A stretch of DNA of 64,000 bases, taken from the NCBI RefSeq assembly GCF_026914185.1, contig NC_070560.1:7121501-7185500 (forward strand), in the 5' to 3' direction. Shown here in pieces: positions 21,784 to 34,254 of the stretch. Position numbers and translations under genes: made by a program. Position 1 is the first letter of the stretch; the number at the start of each line of letters is the position of its first letter. The notes beneath the pieces were generated by a model. It had not been told where the DNA came from. It did no database searches and saw nothing but the letters and a program-made list of their open reading frames with translations. Origin of the DNA: Puccinia triticina (taxonomy: Eukaryota > Basidiomycota > Pucciniomycetes > Pucciniales > Pucciniaceae).

Positions 21784-23724
21784 ATGGTTCTAACTCGCTC
21801 ACGGAACCCTGAAGTTATCATCCCCGACTTCACCGCTAGAGTTACTCCTCAGAGGTTGTTGGTGTATCCTCCTTCATCTTCACCCTCCAACCTTTCCAAT
21901 TCATCATTCCACTCTTTGAATCTTTCCTTGTCTATGTCTGACGACGAAAGCTCAAACTCCCTTGTCCCCGGTTCATTTCCCTCCGACCCAAATCCAATCA
22001 ATCCTTTTCCTCAACCAACAATGCGATTGTCTTTCCGTCCGACGTCTAAACCGTCTCCCGCTCCTCCTCCTGAATCCCCGCCTTGTCTTAGTCCTCAACC
22101 CGGTCCATCCGCCAAAGGCAAAGGCAAATCTGTATCTCCTGCAACGACCCCGCCTCCGGAGCCTGTTCCTGCCGACTCTACTCCAACCATTCAACCTGTG
22201 ACGGACAACTTACTTATGCGCGCCATGGGCAGCCGAGGTCTTGACGGTCTGAATGAGGATGTCCTCAAAATCCTGCTTATCCGAATGATCAACGAGACTT
22301 CAAAAGCTAACACTCTGTCTGCATCCTCGGTTTCAACCCAACTCAAATGGCAGGACCTTGGCCAAAAAGTTGATCCCCCTCTAATGTTGGACGGTTCGAA
22401 CTTTCCGCACTGGGCGGCTGCGCTGCAAGAGTCCATTGCCTCGGTCACTAAACGTGAGGATTACTTTACTCAAGAACGACACAAAGAGGATTCGGCTACT
22501 TTGTTTGGGGTTTTGGCGGCAATCAAGCAGTCGATTGATCCGGCTCTTCGCCCTTTGCTCAACGGGATGACTGCCCACGGCGCTTGGACTTCTCTTTCTA
22601 CCCGGTTTTCTGGTTCTTCGTGGTCGCTTATCCTGGGTCGATGGAGTCGTCTCACTCAGGATTCGGGCGATATCTCAACGACCATTTCTTCCAGTTTTGA
22701 GTCTTTCAAACGTGATCTCCTTGATCTGGAGACCCGTCTGGGTGGTTGGTCCACCAATAAGCTCCTATCTCTTATTTTTCACTCCAGACTCGGCACTCAC
22801 CATAACGAGGTTGCAAATGCCATTGATGCCCGTAACTCCATCTCGCCTGGTCTTCGAATCTCGGCTAACGACCTGCTCAACATAGCATTGCGAGTGGATC
22901 AAGCATCAAAGAAGGCTACTCAATCATCGGTCATGGCTATGTCGGCTCAACAAGAACGTGGTGGTCGTTTCCGGTCCTCCAAACCAACTCGTGGAATTTC
23001 CGGAAAAGGTGGTCAATCTCAGGCGGGGAGTCGTGGGGCTTTGCCTGCAGATTCTTGGGGATCTAAATCTTTGACTCCTGAGAATCCGTGCAGTTCCTGC
23101 TGGGATTGGGGGCACTGGGCTCCCGATTGTCCTTGTACCAAGAACGGTCTTCCGCCACTGGACGATCCCAGACGCGGCAATCCGAGTTGGCGACCAAAAA
23201 AATCCTCAGTCCTCTCAAACCGGCTTCAAGTCTTGGATAACTCGTTGGCGTCAATCTCTGCGGCCCCCGAAAAATCCAATGATCTTTTGATTGATACGGG
23301 CGCCACCAATCATGTAACGTCACACCGTGATCTTTTTGTCTCACTTCAGCCTACTAATCTTCGACTCCGTGTGGCGTCCGAAGAATGCCTTCCCGTAGAA
23401 GGTGTTGGCGATGTTGTCATCAACGGACATCACGGACCTCTTCGACTCAGTAATGTGCTTCTCTGCTTGAAGTTCGCGGCACGGTTCTTTTGGTCGGTTT
23501 TTTTGATTGGTGGGATGGTTCAGTTCATTTCAACAACGGCTGTTTTGTTTTTTGCCAATCCGGTTGCACCTTCACTTCTTACTCCGATAATTATAGATGG
23601 TTTCTGCCAGTTTCTCAATCTAATCCCCCCTCAAACCAATCTCCTTCCAATGTTTCTTCACTATCCAGTATCTCTTCTCGTACATGGCATCTTTGTCTTG
23701 GCCATTCGTCGGCCCGCACTTTAA
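21784..23724 (+). CDS. Copia Gag-protease reading frame
   Basis: Structural and protease part of the copia polyprotein. The first ~150 residues are Ser/Pro-rich. A gag-like region follows (SNFPHWAAALQESIASV, residue ~205 on), then a zinc knuckle CSSCWDWGHWAPDC (C-x2-C-x4-H-x4-C) and the protease active site LLIDTGATNHV. True homology to Pol stops near 23460 (LRLSNVLL); the frame then runs on about 260 bp in a shifted frame to 23724. The sequence that should follow is in the frame of 23490-26333, so a single indel separates the two. Confidence 0.85.
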   Translation: MVLTRSRNPEVIIPDFTARVTPQRLLVYPPSSSPSNLSNSSFHSLNLSLSMSDDESSNSLVPGSFPSDPNPINPFPQPTMRLSFRPTSKPSPAPPPESPPCLSPQPGPSAKGKGKSVSPATTPPPEPVPADSTPTIQPVTDNLLMRAMGSRGLDGLNEDVLKILLIRMINETSKANTLSASSVSTQLKWQDLGQKVDPPLMLDGSNFPHWAAALQESIASVTKREDYFTQERHKEDSATLFGVLAAIKQSIDPALRPLLNGMTAHGAWTSLSTRFSGSSWSLILGRWSRLTQDSGDISTTISSSFESFKRDLLDLETRLGGWSTNKLLSLIFHSRLGTHHNEVANAIDARNSISPGLRISANDLLNIALRVDQASKKATQSSVMAMSAQQERGGRFRSSKPTRGISGKGGQSQAGSRGALPADSWGSKSLTPENPCSSCWDWGHWAPDCPCTKNGLPPLDDPRRGNPSWRPKKSSVLSNRLQVLDNSLASISAAPEKSNDLLIDTGATNHVTSHRDLFVSLQPTNLRLRVASEECLPVEGVGDVVINGHHGPLRLSNVLLCLKFAARFFWSVFLIGGMVQFISTTAVLFFANPVAPSLLTPIIIDGFCQFLNLIPPQTNLLPMFLHYPVSLLVHGIFVLAIRRPAL

Positions 23725-26333
23725 ATCGGGCTATTCTCAATAATTCAGTTTACGGTTTGCCTGATAAACGTTTCAACTCCACTGCCAAGAAATGCAATTC
23801 TTGCTCTCTTGCGAAAAGTTGTCACGTGCCAGTTGTGTCTCCTTCCAGGAATTTAGCCACCAAGCCTGGTGCTATTGTAGCGGTGGATCTGGTTGGACCT
23901 TTTCCTGAGGGCATTGACGGTAGCATCTATATTGGATTAGTCATTCATGACATTTTTTCCCGAATGAATTCCACTTTTGGCCTCAAACAAAAAGCTGACG
24001 CGTGCGACTCTGTCATTGATTGGTTTTGTAATTTCAAGAAGCACACTGGATATGACGTCGATTGCATTAGGTCGGACAACGGCGGGGAATTCATTTCAAA
24101 TAAGTTCAACAATTTTCTCAAAGAACACCAAATTCATCATGAGATGTCAATACCGTATGAACATCATCAGAATGGCGCCGTTGAACGTACCAACCGAAGT
24201 CTGCTTGACATGGCTTGCACTCTCCTTGTTCATGCAAAGCTCCCTTCTTGTTTGTGGTTTCAAGCACTCAAACATGCGACATTCATTTTCAACCGCGTTG
24301 TTCACGATGGTTCGACAAAGACACCGTATGAACTTTGTATCAAATCTAAACCTTCTTTAAATATGCTTCGCATTTTTGGATGTTGCGCTTACCTCCACGA
24401 CTTGAATTATCCAAAGCAGTTTGTTCCCCGGGCAAAGGAACTCATTCACGTTGGGATCTCCGATGTGGCTCATGGTTGGATTTTGTGGGATCCGGTTTCA
24501 AATAAGTTGGAGCGTGGTGGTTCCGTAGTTTTTCACGAGAATGAACTTCCTTGCACTTTGGATAATCCTGGCGAACTAACGTCCGTTCTGAGTTCCATAA
24601 CTGTCCAGCGTCTGGGCGATTTTGCAATCATGAAAGAATTTGAAATTCAAGACGCCTGTATTCAGTCGGCAGTCTCGGTCTCGCCTTTCATTTCTGACGC
24701 CCCGGAGACCTGGAATCAAGCAATCAAGTCGGATTCTGGAGCGCAGTGGATGGCCGCGTGCGATGAGGAAGTTGGCATGATGGTTTCTCTCCATGTTTGG
24801 GACAAGGTTCTTTTTTCGGCCAATTTCGAGGTCCTCAATTGCCGATGGGTCTTTGCTTTGAAGAGGAATCAAGAGGGCGAAATCACCCGTTTCAAGGCTC
24901 GAATCGTGGCTCAGGGTTTTTGCCAGATTCACGGAGTAAATGTAGGCAAAACTTTTGCGCCTACTCCAACGTTTACTTCCCTTCGGGTTTTGTTGGCAAT
25001 TGCCTCTCAATTCTCCTGGCCCGTTGCCTCTTTTGATGTCAAGTCAGCCTTTCTTCATAGCGACATCGACTATGATGTCTACATTCGACCTCCGTCTGGT
25101 GTTCGGGTGTCTCCAAACTGTGTTCTTAAACTTTGCAAAGCCCTGTACGGTACCCGTCAAGCAAGCCGTTGTTGGTGGCTCCACCTTAAAAGCCGACTTT
25201 CATCCATTGGTTTTCAGTCCAACCTCGAAGATCAATTGACGTATGTGTACCGTGATGGCTCAGACATGGCCTTCCTGTGGGTTCATGTGGACGACGGAAT
25301 CTTCACGGCAAACTCAAAATCCCTCCTTGACAAACTCAAGTCAAGCTTGGATTCCGTCCTAGATCTCAAACGGGATCAACAATTATCCAGTATTGTTGGT
25401 CTTCGAGTCCGTGAAGTGCCCGGTGGTTTCCAAATCGATCAACCCTTACTTGTCGAAAAAATCATCAGCCTCATTCCCTCAAGCATCAAGACTCAAACTC
25501 CTATCTTGTCTTCCGATTTGGTTTCGAACCCGTCCAAGGAAATGGACAAGTTTTACCTCTCTGTTGTTGGGTGCTTACTTTATCTGTCTCAGGGTTCCAG
25601 ACCCAACATCACCTACGCCGTGAACTTTCTGGCTCGCTTCTCTATGGCTCCAGATTATTCTCACTGGGCTGCTCTTGACCACCTTGTCTGCTACATTCGT
25701 TTCACTGCGGCGGCGGCTCTTCCAATAATTGCGGGCGGCGATCCTTCTGATTGCATCAAGACTTATGTTGACGCAAATTGGGGCGGAGAAGGTTCTCGTT
25801 CCGTGCATGGTTTCATTTCTACGGCGTGGGGCGCTCCGGTCTCTTGGTCATCGAAGCGTCAAACTTGCTGTGCGCGTTTGACGTGTCAGGCCGAGTATAT
25901 GGCTTTGTCTTTTGCCTCAAAGGATGCTTGTTATGTTTCTGCCCTCGTTTCAAAATTTTTCTCGGTTTCTCCGCCTCTCATTCTCTCCAACAACAAGGCT
26001 GCTGTATACATCAGTAAGGATTGCGGGACTCGAAAAGAACACCGCCACATCAATCGAGAGTTTCACACCATCAACAAACTACTTTACCAGAAAAAAGTTC
26101 GGCTCAATTGGATTTCAACCAACGACCAACTTGCGGAAATCTTCACCAAAGCCCTTGGTTGGAGGAAGGTTAATGAGTTTGCCACTCAGACGGGTCTTCG
26201 GTGCCCGTCACAAGCTATGGCAAGTACAGGGGGGACAGTATGCGCTAGCTGCGAGACACATACACCCCCCGCATCTGTCCGTCTCCTTCCAGGCCCTAAA
26301 GATCCTTGTCATGATTGGTTCGACGGAAGTTAA
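23463..26333 (+). pseudogene. Copia integrase-RT-RNase H, frameshifted from Gag
   Basis: Continues the copia polyprotein in another frame from about 23463. Integrase zinc-binding part HLCLGHSS..CNSCSLAK is followed by the catalytic core with D (VDLVGPFPEG), D (CIRSDNGGEF) and E (HQNGAVERTNRSLLD). Reverse transcriptase shows NCRWVFALKRNQEGE, FDVKSAFLHSD and the active site FLWVHVDDGIFTAN. RNase H shows TYVDANWGG, SWSSKRQTCC and CQAEYMALS, then KEHRHINREFH. The copy has no other stop, so apart from the frameshift it looks intact. No upstream ATG serves this frame, hence the pseudogene label; a programmed shift or a sequencing error are alternatives. Confidence 0.82.
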
Positions 26334-26597
26334 CCAAAAATGCTTTATTCCTTTCCAGCGTTCTCGTCGGCCCTTTCTGGTTCTCAATTTTCTCGTTTCT
26401 TTGGCACATTTTTTGCTTTCTCCTTCTAATCCTCAATCCTTTCAGTTCTTATTTCAATTTTTCTCTTTGTGTGTTTCTGTTTTCTTTCTTCTATTTCTTA
26501 CGCTTGTTTTTTCTTTCCAGGCTTTCTTTACTTTTTCAGATCTTTGGTTCCTTGTTCTCTTTGTTTTCTGCTTTTTTGGGGTTGCTGAGGGGGGGAG

Positions 26598-26827
26598 TGT
26601 TATGACACGTCATTTTAGGTATCACACTATTATCATTTTTTTACATATTTTCATTACTTCATCGCATACTTTACCACATAGTTTCATTATGGTTTTACAC
26701 GTTTCTTCTCACCAACCCAATTACATAATCAACCTTGTATATATACTCTATTCGTGGTGCAATCTTATTCTTCCCTTGGGGGAGTTTTCATCTCATTCTC
26801 GCCATATCCTGATATCTCATCTCTTCA
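26598..26827 (+). repeat. Copia right LTR
   Basis: 230 bp. Differs from the left LTR at four single bases that I can see. Confidence 0.93.
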
Positions 26828-26832
26828 CAGGT

Positions 26833-27130
26833 AACCTCCTGGTCGCAGAGGTTACCTCGCCGACCAGAAGGCAGCCTCTTGGTCTTACCTCGGCGACCAG
26901 AAGCTAACCTCCTGGTCGCTGAAGCTACCTCGGCGACCAGAAGACAACCTCCTGGTCGCTGAAGTTACCTCGGCGACCAGAAGAGAAGGAAACCTCCTGG
27001 TCGTCAAAGTGACCTCGGCGACCAGAAGGAAACCTCCTGGTCGCAGAGGTCTTATTGCAACCAGAACGGCTTCCTTCTGGTCGCCGAGGTCATCCCTCTT
27101 CGACCGAAAGGGGCCCCTTCCGGTCGCCGA
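26833..27130. repeat. Palindromic GGTCGC array, right part
   Basis: Continuation of the array at 21165-21440: units of about 35-38 bp with AACCTCCTGGTCGC..GAGGTTACC and TCGGCGACCAGAAGG. Ends where the GGGTACCC-rich hAT terminus begins. Confidence 0.8.
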
Positions 27131-27299
27131 TATGAGTTTCAAGGAGCGGGTATCCGCGGGTATCCGCGCGGGTACCCGCCCAGGCCGGCGGGTACCCGCC
27201 AACGAGTGCGGATGCGGGTACGGATGTCAGGATCCAGTCAAAACAGGCCGCGGGTACCCGCACCCGCGCGGGTACCCGGGTGTGACGGAGCCATCTCTA

Positions 27300-27774
27300 A
27301 TCTCAGCATGGGTCACACCATTTTTCTTGTAGATTGATCATCTTGACACCTTTTCCCTGACTGTTTTGGGCAATTTTTTCCTCCAGGTAGCATGCTTTCA
27401 TCACACCTACCACCATTTTCATGTCCATTGTGCAACAAAATGGGGTTGATTGCTCTTATCACATGGTAATTATTAGCACCAGGTGTAAGATATGAATGGT
27501 GCTCTTTTGACCTGCTGTATCCAGAACAATCAAAATTATCATCATTTTGGAGTGGCAAAAATGGTGTTCATATGTGTTGCAAATCACCAAAAAAACTTGT
27601 GTTCCGGAAGTTTCAAGCTGGGCACAAGTCAACTGCGGTGGCAGCAGGGCAACAGGGATCAGCTCTGTATCCCCGGGGGTCCCCGGGGAGGGTGTTTTTT
27701 TGTTGTTGCTATGTCCACCATCATGTTCGGCCAAACATCAGGGTGGAAATTGGCAAGTTGCTTGTTTACACGGG
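27300..27774. other. No gene seen
   Basis: No supported gene. 27665-27690 has a CCCCGGGGGTCCCCGGGG palindrome. Confidence 0.35.
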
Positions 27775-28640
27775 CTTGATGACCCTTGTTTGCTGGTCAT
27801 TGAGCTCAGAAAGCCCCAACTCAATGAACAGTGCACTAAATACTGTTCATTCAGCTCGGCCTTTCTGAGCTTGGTGGACAATACAGACCGCCCACCAAGC
27901 TCAGAGAGGCCCAGATTGATGACCAATAGGTGCTGGTCATCGGATTATGGCTTCTCCAACTGGATGGCCGACACAAACTGGCCATCAAGTTTGGAGAGGC
28001 CACGCTTGACAGGCATCATGCCCTGGTCATTGATCCGCAGCCTCTCCGAGCTCAAATCCAATGAACAGTACATACTTGCCATCCAGCAAGATGCCCTAGC
28101 CCTAGTCAGCCTTTCCAAGCGTGGTAGGGAATCTACACTGGCCACTCAGCTTGGAAAAGTGCAGCAGGATGGACAGTATTTACTGTCCATCAAGCCGGGA
28201 CTTTCCTGGTGCTATGTAAAGTAAATATGGTCCTTAAAGTGGGGAGAGGCCCGGCTCAATGACCAACATGCAGTACTGGTCACTGATCTAGGATTTTCCC
28301 AGCCAGCTAGTGAGCTGTGATCAAGTGGAGGATGTCTCCACTCAATGGCTGGTCAAACCAGTCACCAAGTAAGGAACCCCTCCACTCAACAGCCAGTACA
28401 CACAACAGTCATCAAGTGGAGAATCCCTCCACTCAATGACATTAAAAACCAGTCATTGAGTGGAGTATGTCTCCACTTGGTGGCTGTTAATTTAGATATG
28501 GTCATTGAGTGGACACAACCTTGAATCAATGGTTGTCCAACAGTCATCAAGTGGAGGGAATATTCACTCAATGACTTTACACCCCACTCATTGAGTGGAG
28601 GGAGTCTCAACTTGATTCCTGAAACACACCACTAAGTGTA
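27775..28640. repeat. Degenerate palindromic array, two motif types
   Basis: From 27775 to 28230 units pair GATGACC/GGTCAT, TGAACAGT/ACTGTTCA and TGGCC/GGCCA arms around CTCAGAAAGGCC-like cores (for example GAGCTCAGAAAGCC and GGCCTTTCTGAGC). From 28320 to 28640 the motif changes to CTCCACTCAATGAC and GTCATTGAGTGGAG facing each other. No terminal repeats or TSD found. Long open frames here are repeat by-products. Confidence 0.65.
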
Positions 28641-29321
28641 GAATACCAGGGTGTACCAGGTGTCAAGTGGGGGTACCCTCAACTCAATTACCAACATGTT
28701 TGCCATGGAGTGGATCAAAGATAAGCCTGAGTTGAACATAAGGTCAACATATTTGAATCCTGAATGCCACATGCTCACACATTTGACATCAGACAATCTT
28801 CCCAAAGGAACATACGGTCTGGCACTCTCCAGGGAGTTCCACACTTTCCCCCCCGGTGGTAGTACATAGAAATAATAGAAAAAATGATGAGTGAGAGAAA
28901 AGCCACCCCAAATTCCTTTTCCTCCTCTCCCTCTGCCCGCATAACCCTGCTCCCAGCAACATTTTCCCGCATCCTTCCCTTCCCGCACTCGCCATAACTC
29001 CACATGCATTGCCTCCCAACCTAGTACCTCTCCAACGCCTGTTCTCCCGCAACCATTGACTAGCCTCTAATCCTGGTCTCTACCTGGCACATGCACCCCA
29101 ACATCATCTGCTTGGTGCCGTCAGTTTCTGCTGCCCCAGTCCACCTGGTGCAGATCCGCACTACTCAGTCCACCCGGAAGTCCCGCCGCAGTCCTACTCT
29201 GACCAATCTGCTAAGTCCACTGTGATGAACAAAAGTGGTCACTGCGTAGAATTGGCAGGACTCCGCCGCTCCAAGATGATTCCCAGGTAAAGTCAGGTGA
29301 TCTGGAGAAACTCCACTCCAC
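28641..29321. other. No gene seen
   Basis: Unique-looking sequence without a supported gene; CT-rich around 28910-29090. Confidence 0.35.
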
Positions 29322-30213
29322 CACTGCAAGAAAAACTCTAGAAACTGCTTGCAGTTGAGATGCAAGAGCTCAATGCAAGCTGTGCCTCATGCAAGAATCA
29401 AGCACTGGTTGATTCCATGCACATTGTACAATTTATGCAAGAGTGGGTCTGAGGTACAAAAAACTGAGTACATGCAGGCTCCAAAATACTGAGTTGATAC
29501 CTGTGCAAATTCCCCTTTCATGTGCACATACCCCTTTCATGTGCACATGTCCCTTTTTTATGCATTCACCCCTTTCATAATGTGTACATACCGCTTTATG
29601 TGCACATACCCTTTTCATGTGTGTGTATCCCTTTCATGTGCATGTATCCCTTTCACAATGTGTACATACCCTTTTCATCATGTATTCATGACCCTTTGAT
29701 GTTTACATATCCCCTTTGAGTTTTTTACATCACTTTAAATACCCCTTTCATCATTCAGGTGATGTTTACATATCCCTTTCATGTGCAAAGACCCCTTACT
29801 GCACATACCCCTCTCATGTGCAAATACCCCTTACCGCACATACCCCTTTAATCATTTGTGTCTTTTATGTGTTAATACACCTTATCACATTCCCCTTTCA
29901 TGCGTACATATTCCTTTCATATGTAGATATCCCTTTCATGTGTACATACCCCTCTTATGCTGTTCTGGCTGGATTCAAAGGCAGACGGAGTGTTTACTAA
30001 TAGAAAATAAAAGGTTGCTCAGGGGTATGCTCATTTGCAAGGCTGAACATTTGCCTCAGCCTACTGCATGTTCAGCATTGAGATGCTGAACAAGGTACAC
30101 ACTCAAGGTGCACCAGCATGGAATTTGGGTGCTTGACTCCAGCTTGAGCTGAGGATTGATTCAAGCTTGCTGCATCTCAACTGCAAGCAGTTTCTAGAGT
30201 TTTTCTTGCAGTG
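29322..30213. mobile_element. CACTA-type element, uninterrupted copy
   Basis: CACTGCAAGAAAAACTC at the left, its inverse at the right end (30213), and CAC on both sides (29319-29321 and 30214-30216). It is homologous to 6775-11498 over its ends, over GAATCAAGCACTGGTTGATT, and over the CCCCTTTCATGTG array, but lacks both insertions found there. Non-coding, so non-autonomous. Confidence 0.85.
29505..29960. repeat. CCCCTTTCATGTGCAYA tandem repeat, second locus
   Basis: Same irregular 18-22 bp units as at 10180-10447 and 11085-11240. It carries the empty TRIM target TTTACATATCCC at about 29765. Confidence 0.8.
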
Positions 30214-30538
30214 CACAGATCCACCGCGTTGTAGGGCTCTGAGTGGGATAAATAGAGTAAAGCACGTAAAATAATAAAGCTCCGCAGACGTAAACCGTAA
30301 AAATGAAGCTCCGCCGCATAAATAAGATACCTCCACCACAAAACTCCGCAAAGCCGTAAAGCAAGCACAATTGTAACACATAAAGCAAGTCCGCAATGTA
30401 GGCAAAGTAAAAGAAGCACAACCATCCACAAATAAAGTAAAACCGTAAAAAGAGAGTCTGTGGGGAGTATGATCCAGAATCCTCCCTCCCCCACTGTGTT
30501 TTTATAGAGAAAAGGAAGAGAAATAAAAGATATCCTCC
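30214..30538. other. CCGTAAA/GCTCCGC-rich spacer
   Basis: Repeated short motifs GTAAA and CTCCGC(A) without a gene. Similar wording (AATAAAGCTCC, CCGCAAGTAA) recurs at about 35265-35345 on the far side of the 30539-35007 element. Confidence 0.4.
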
Positions 30539-31829
30539 CACTATGAAAAAAACTCAAGAAAGTGCTGTAAGTCGACATGCAGCATACTCAAGTTCAAACC
30601 TAGTTCATACCAGGCTCATACAAATTAATCCCAGTTGGTACACCCTGGAATGTTTGGAAGTTCCTCAGCTTTAGTCTACAGTGCAAAACACACTAGACTG
30701 AGGTACAAACAGTCTGAGGTGCATATACTTAATGTGGCAAATGCTAAGCTGATTGCTCTACACATCCTTGTCCCTCCTGCGCATCAAGGTCATCCATGCT
30801 GGCTTGTTGACGAGCCCCTGGGAAGAATGCCCCCTATGTTGGCAAGAATGATTCCTCCTAGTTGACACGGGCATACCTTCACGCTGTGGTGCTCCATTCC
30901 AAACCATAAGTAGTATTTTATTGCTTTCTTTTACATATATTCATCATTACATTGAACATTTCCCCATAACCCTTCACAAATACCTCATTATTATTGCATA
31001 TTCAGATTCTACATCAAATTTCACATATAGTCCCTCATACATAGTATACCCTTATCTTCAATGGTTCAATAGTTATAGAGGATATAAGACTTACAGATAA
31101 TCTACAGTCTTCATTAGTTACAATACTCAATTCATTAGTAACTTACTGGAATCATTACAGTACATCCCTTTTACATAATTACTTTCACATACTAAACCCT
31201 TTACATACATTCCTCATTATGTACTATGGCTATTGTACACATTACATCATTAGATCTGTGCTTACCTCTTTCAGTAGTGCTCATCATTACAAGTAGTTAC
31301 TATGTTCTCATCACTTTTCCCCATTAGTACATTCTTTTATTCCCATAACCAGCATTCCCTTTTCAGCATTGCTCATCATTACATACTGTTACTATGTTCA
31401 CATCACTCTTCCTCATTTGTACAACCTTCATTCTCATAGCCAGAACTCTTCATTGTCTGTGCTCATCCCTCCTTACTATAAGAATTGTCTTCCCCCCCCT
31501 CACTTGTACCTCATGCAGAGAAATATATACAGAATTTATAGATAATTTTGGATACAGAAATTATAAGTTCCCCACTCTCATCAATCCTCCATCTCTCTTA
31601 CCCTCAGTAGTCAGTAGTTAAAGCTCATAGTACTAGCTCCTAAGATCAAGCAGAAATCAGCCACACCTTTTCTTCTTTTTTCTTAGTGTTACTCTCATCC
31701 CCTCAGCATTAGTCAGGAAGGCAGCCTCATCAGCACCCTTGCATAGCTTACATTAGTACTAGTGTTGCTATCCATTTACCTTCCAAGCTCTATTCTCCCC
31801 TTTGAGTAGTTCCACAACGCGTGTAAATT

Positions 31830-32250
31830 CCTCCCAGTTGACAACACAACAAACACAACCGTGTCGACCGGGAGGAAGTCCTCTCATCATCAACACAATA
31901 CAACCTGTAGACTGGGAGGAAGCCCTCCCGATCATCAACACATGTGTCAAGTGGCAGGAAGCCCTCCTGGTTGACAACACAACAAACACAACTGTGTCGA
32001 CCGGGAGGAAGCCCTCCCGGTCAACTGCTCAATATGGCTGTCGACCGGGAGGGACTCCTCCCGGTCAGCTGGTTTATATTGGGGTTGACTGGGAGGGACT
32101 CCTCCCGGTCAACAGGTTTATATTGTGGTCAACCAGGAGGGACTCCTCCTGGTCAACTGCTCAATATGGCTGTCAACCGGGAGGGACTCTTCCCGGTTGG
32201 CTGGTTTATATTGGGGTCAACCGGGAGGGAATCCCAATCGACTGATATAT
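31830..32250. repeat. Palindromic CCGGGAGG array, left
   Basis: Units of about 45-65 bp: GACCGGGAGGGACTCCTCCC followed by GGTCAAC and a TGGTTTATATTGG or TCAATATGGCTG spacer. Arms GACCGGGAGG/CCTCCCGGTC pair within each unit. Confidence 0.85.
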
Positions 32251-34254
32251 GTGACTTTCACCACGGATGTTTGCTCAGCACCTGTGTACGAGTGCCTTTG
32301 CACAATTCATGCCAAGTTTTGGTCCGATCCTTGTTAGTTACTGGTTTGAAGTCGGTTTGAAGTTGGTCTGATCTTGGCTCAAAGACCAGGTCATGTAATG
32401 CACAATCTATACTGATTTTACCTGGAATCATGCCAGATGTTTTGTGTAATGTAACCGTACAATGTACACCATACAGTTGCGCGCAGCATTCTACTGTACA
32501 GAGCTGCCCGCAAAACTTGTTGGGCCACGCGGGGGAAAACCCCGACTGGGTCAGGGCTACAGATTGTGTAGATCCCAAATCTAAAGTGGCAACCAATTTG
32601 GTCCAGCCAATTTTTATTTTTTTTGTTCACAGCCCATATTTTGGGACCCACCTCCAAATACGGGCATAAGTACATATGTATGGGGTCCTAAACCCATACT
32701 TATGCCTCCTGGTTGGGCACTAAACCCACACATGAAGGCAGAAGCTGTCATGCAGTGCTTTCAGGAGTGCCTGGTGGGTCTAAAACCATAGCAGGGAAAC
32801 CATACCATGTCCCAGCCGCCCAAAAATATGTGAAAAAACTGTATTTTTTCCAGGTTTTGGGCCCCAACATTTGGGACCGGCCCAAAACCTTGTACAGTGG
32901 AATGCCGCGCGCAACTGAAACTATGTTGAAACCCAGCCCAACTTTATGATCAGTTGTACTCAATCTATAATTTTGACCAAAGATAAGAATTTTTTGACCA
33001 TGATGATTTTTAACCTCTGTGTAAACCCATACCCTACAGGTTGCTCTGGAACATTCTTTTTTGAATTTTCAGCGCACACAGAATTCAAAAGTTGGTGTGT
33101 GAGGTGACAGAGTAATTATCAATGCTGCTTGAACTTGGTCCCCTTGGGCCAAGGTATAATATGGAGAAGGTATCTTATCCTTGCCAAAAATATGCCAGTT
33201 TTTCTTAAATCATGATTTTAATCTGGTTTGAATTTGGTGTGAATTTTCTGAGGGGCTAGCTGGAAGGATTTGTCACACAACTGTACGCCTGTACATTTGT
33301 GTGACACCTATATTACCACACAGCCAAGCAATGCTGAGCTGAGTGCCCACGCAACACTGGAATATTAGATGAAATATTTAAAGGAGTTATATATATTTTC
33401 ACCTATATGTACACACATTCTTTTTTTGGGATTTTCTGAAGTGATTAAGAAACACTGGATAATCTGGGGCTCCCCTGAAATTAACCCGGACTTCCAACTC
33501 TCTTGCGAAAAAAAATCATAAAGTTTGCCAAAAAAAATTATGTGAGAATTCTTGCAGCCCAGATGCCTATCTGCCACCTGCAAGATCACAAGGTGGTTAT
33601 GGTGATTGATCAGTTAGAAATTTTTCATCATTTGATGCAAAAATAAAACATCAAGGGGATAGCCAGTGAGTGAAGCTAGCTCAGTTCAGAAGGAAATCAC
33701 CTTTTCTCTCAAAGTATGTGATGCTTATAGCATCAATCAATACAAAAGATATAAGTATCCACTATGTTAATTTTTTTCCACAAGTCTATAAATATCTTGA
33801 GTGATAAAAACAGAAAGAAGATTCATTGAATTTATGCACTTTCATCACAAAGGTATATCTACCAAGCCAAAAGTTTTGTTTTTCATAAATGAAAACACAT
33901 TTTGAGCGGTGTGGATGGCATAATAAGCACATTATCAATGAAAATATATTATGACATCAAGAAAAATCTGGTTTCTGGCAAGAAATGGAGATTGCTTTGC
34001 AATGCAGTTGAACACAGGTTCTGTAAAAGATACAATTACTCAAATAGTCCAGTTGGGGTGGATATCAGATTGGTATGAAACCATGTCCAACATGAATTCA
34101 TACAAGATTCTGCATCAATTCAGACACACTTGAGCATATATTCAATCCAAAATTAAGCATAAATTGGTGTCAAGTTCTGCAAGAGATCTTAAAGGGTTCC
34201 TAAAGAGAGGGGTGAAGGCACTTGCACGCAAGTGCTGAACAAACATCTGTGGTG

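Larger units (their letters stand above)
21441..26827 (+). mobile_element. Ty1/copia LTR retrotransposon, TSD CAGGT
   Basis: Two 230-bp LTRs (21441-21670 and 26598-26827) start TGTTATGACAC and end ATCTCTTCA; I count 4 differences (about 98% identity), so it inserted fairly recently. CAGGT flanks both sides (21436-21440 and 26828-26832). A primer-binding site GGTTATGAGC abuts the left LTR (21671) and a purine tract GAGGGGGGGAG (26587-26597) abuts the right LTR. Coding order gag, protease, integrase, RT, RNase H identifies the copia superfamily. The reading frame is broken once near 23460. Confidence 0.95.
20989..27299. mobile_element. hAT-like satellite element split by copia
   Basis: Left end TAGAGATGGCCCCGGC (20989) and right end on the minus strand TAGAGATGGCTCCGTC (27299) are inverted and followed by clustered GGGTACCC, GCGGGTGCGGG and related motifs, as in the other hAT elements here. 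Without the copia insertion it would be about 0.9 kb. Its interior is a palindromic array. The 8-bp flanks (GTGTTGAG and ATCTCAGC) do not match, so either the two ends come from different copies or a flank was rearranged. Confidence 0.6.

Noticed and set aside
20981..27307. An 8-bp TSD for the copia-split hAT element
   Set aside because: Flanks GTGTTGAG and ATCTCAGC do not match, so no TSD is claimed and the element confidence is lowered.
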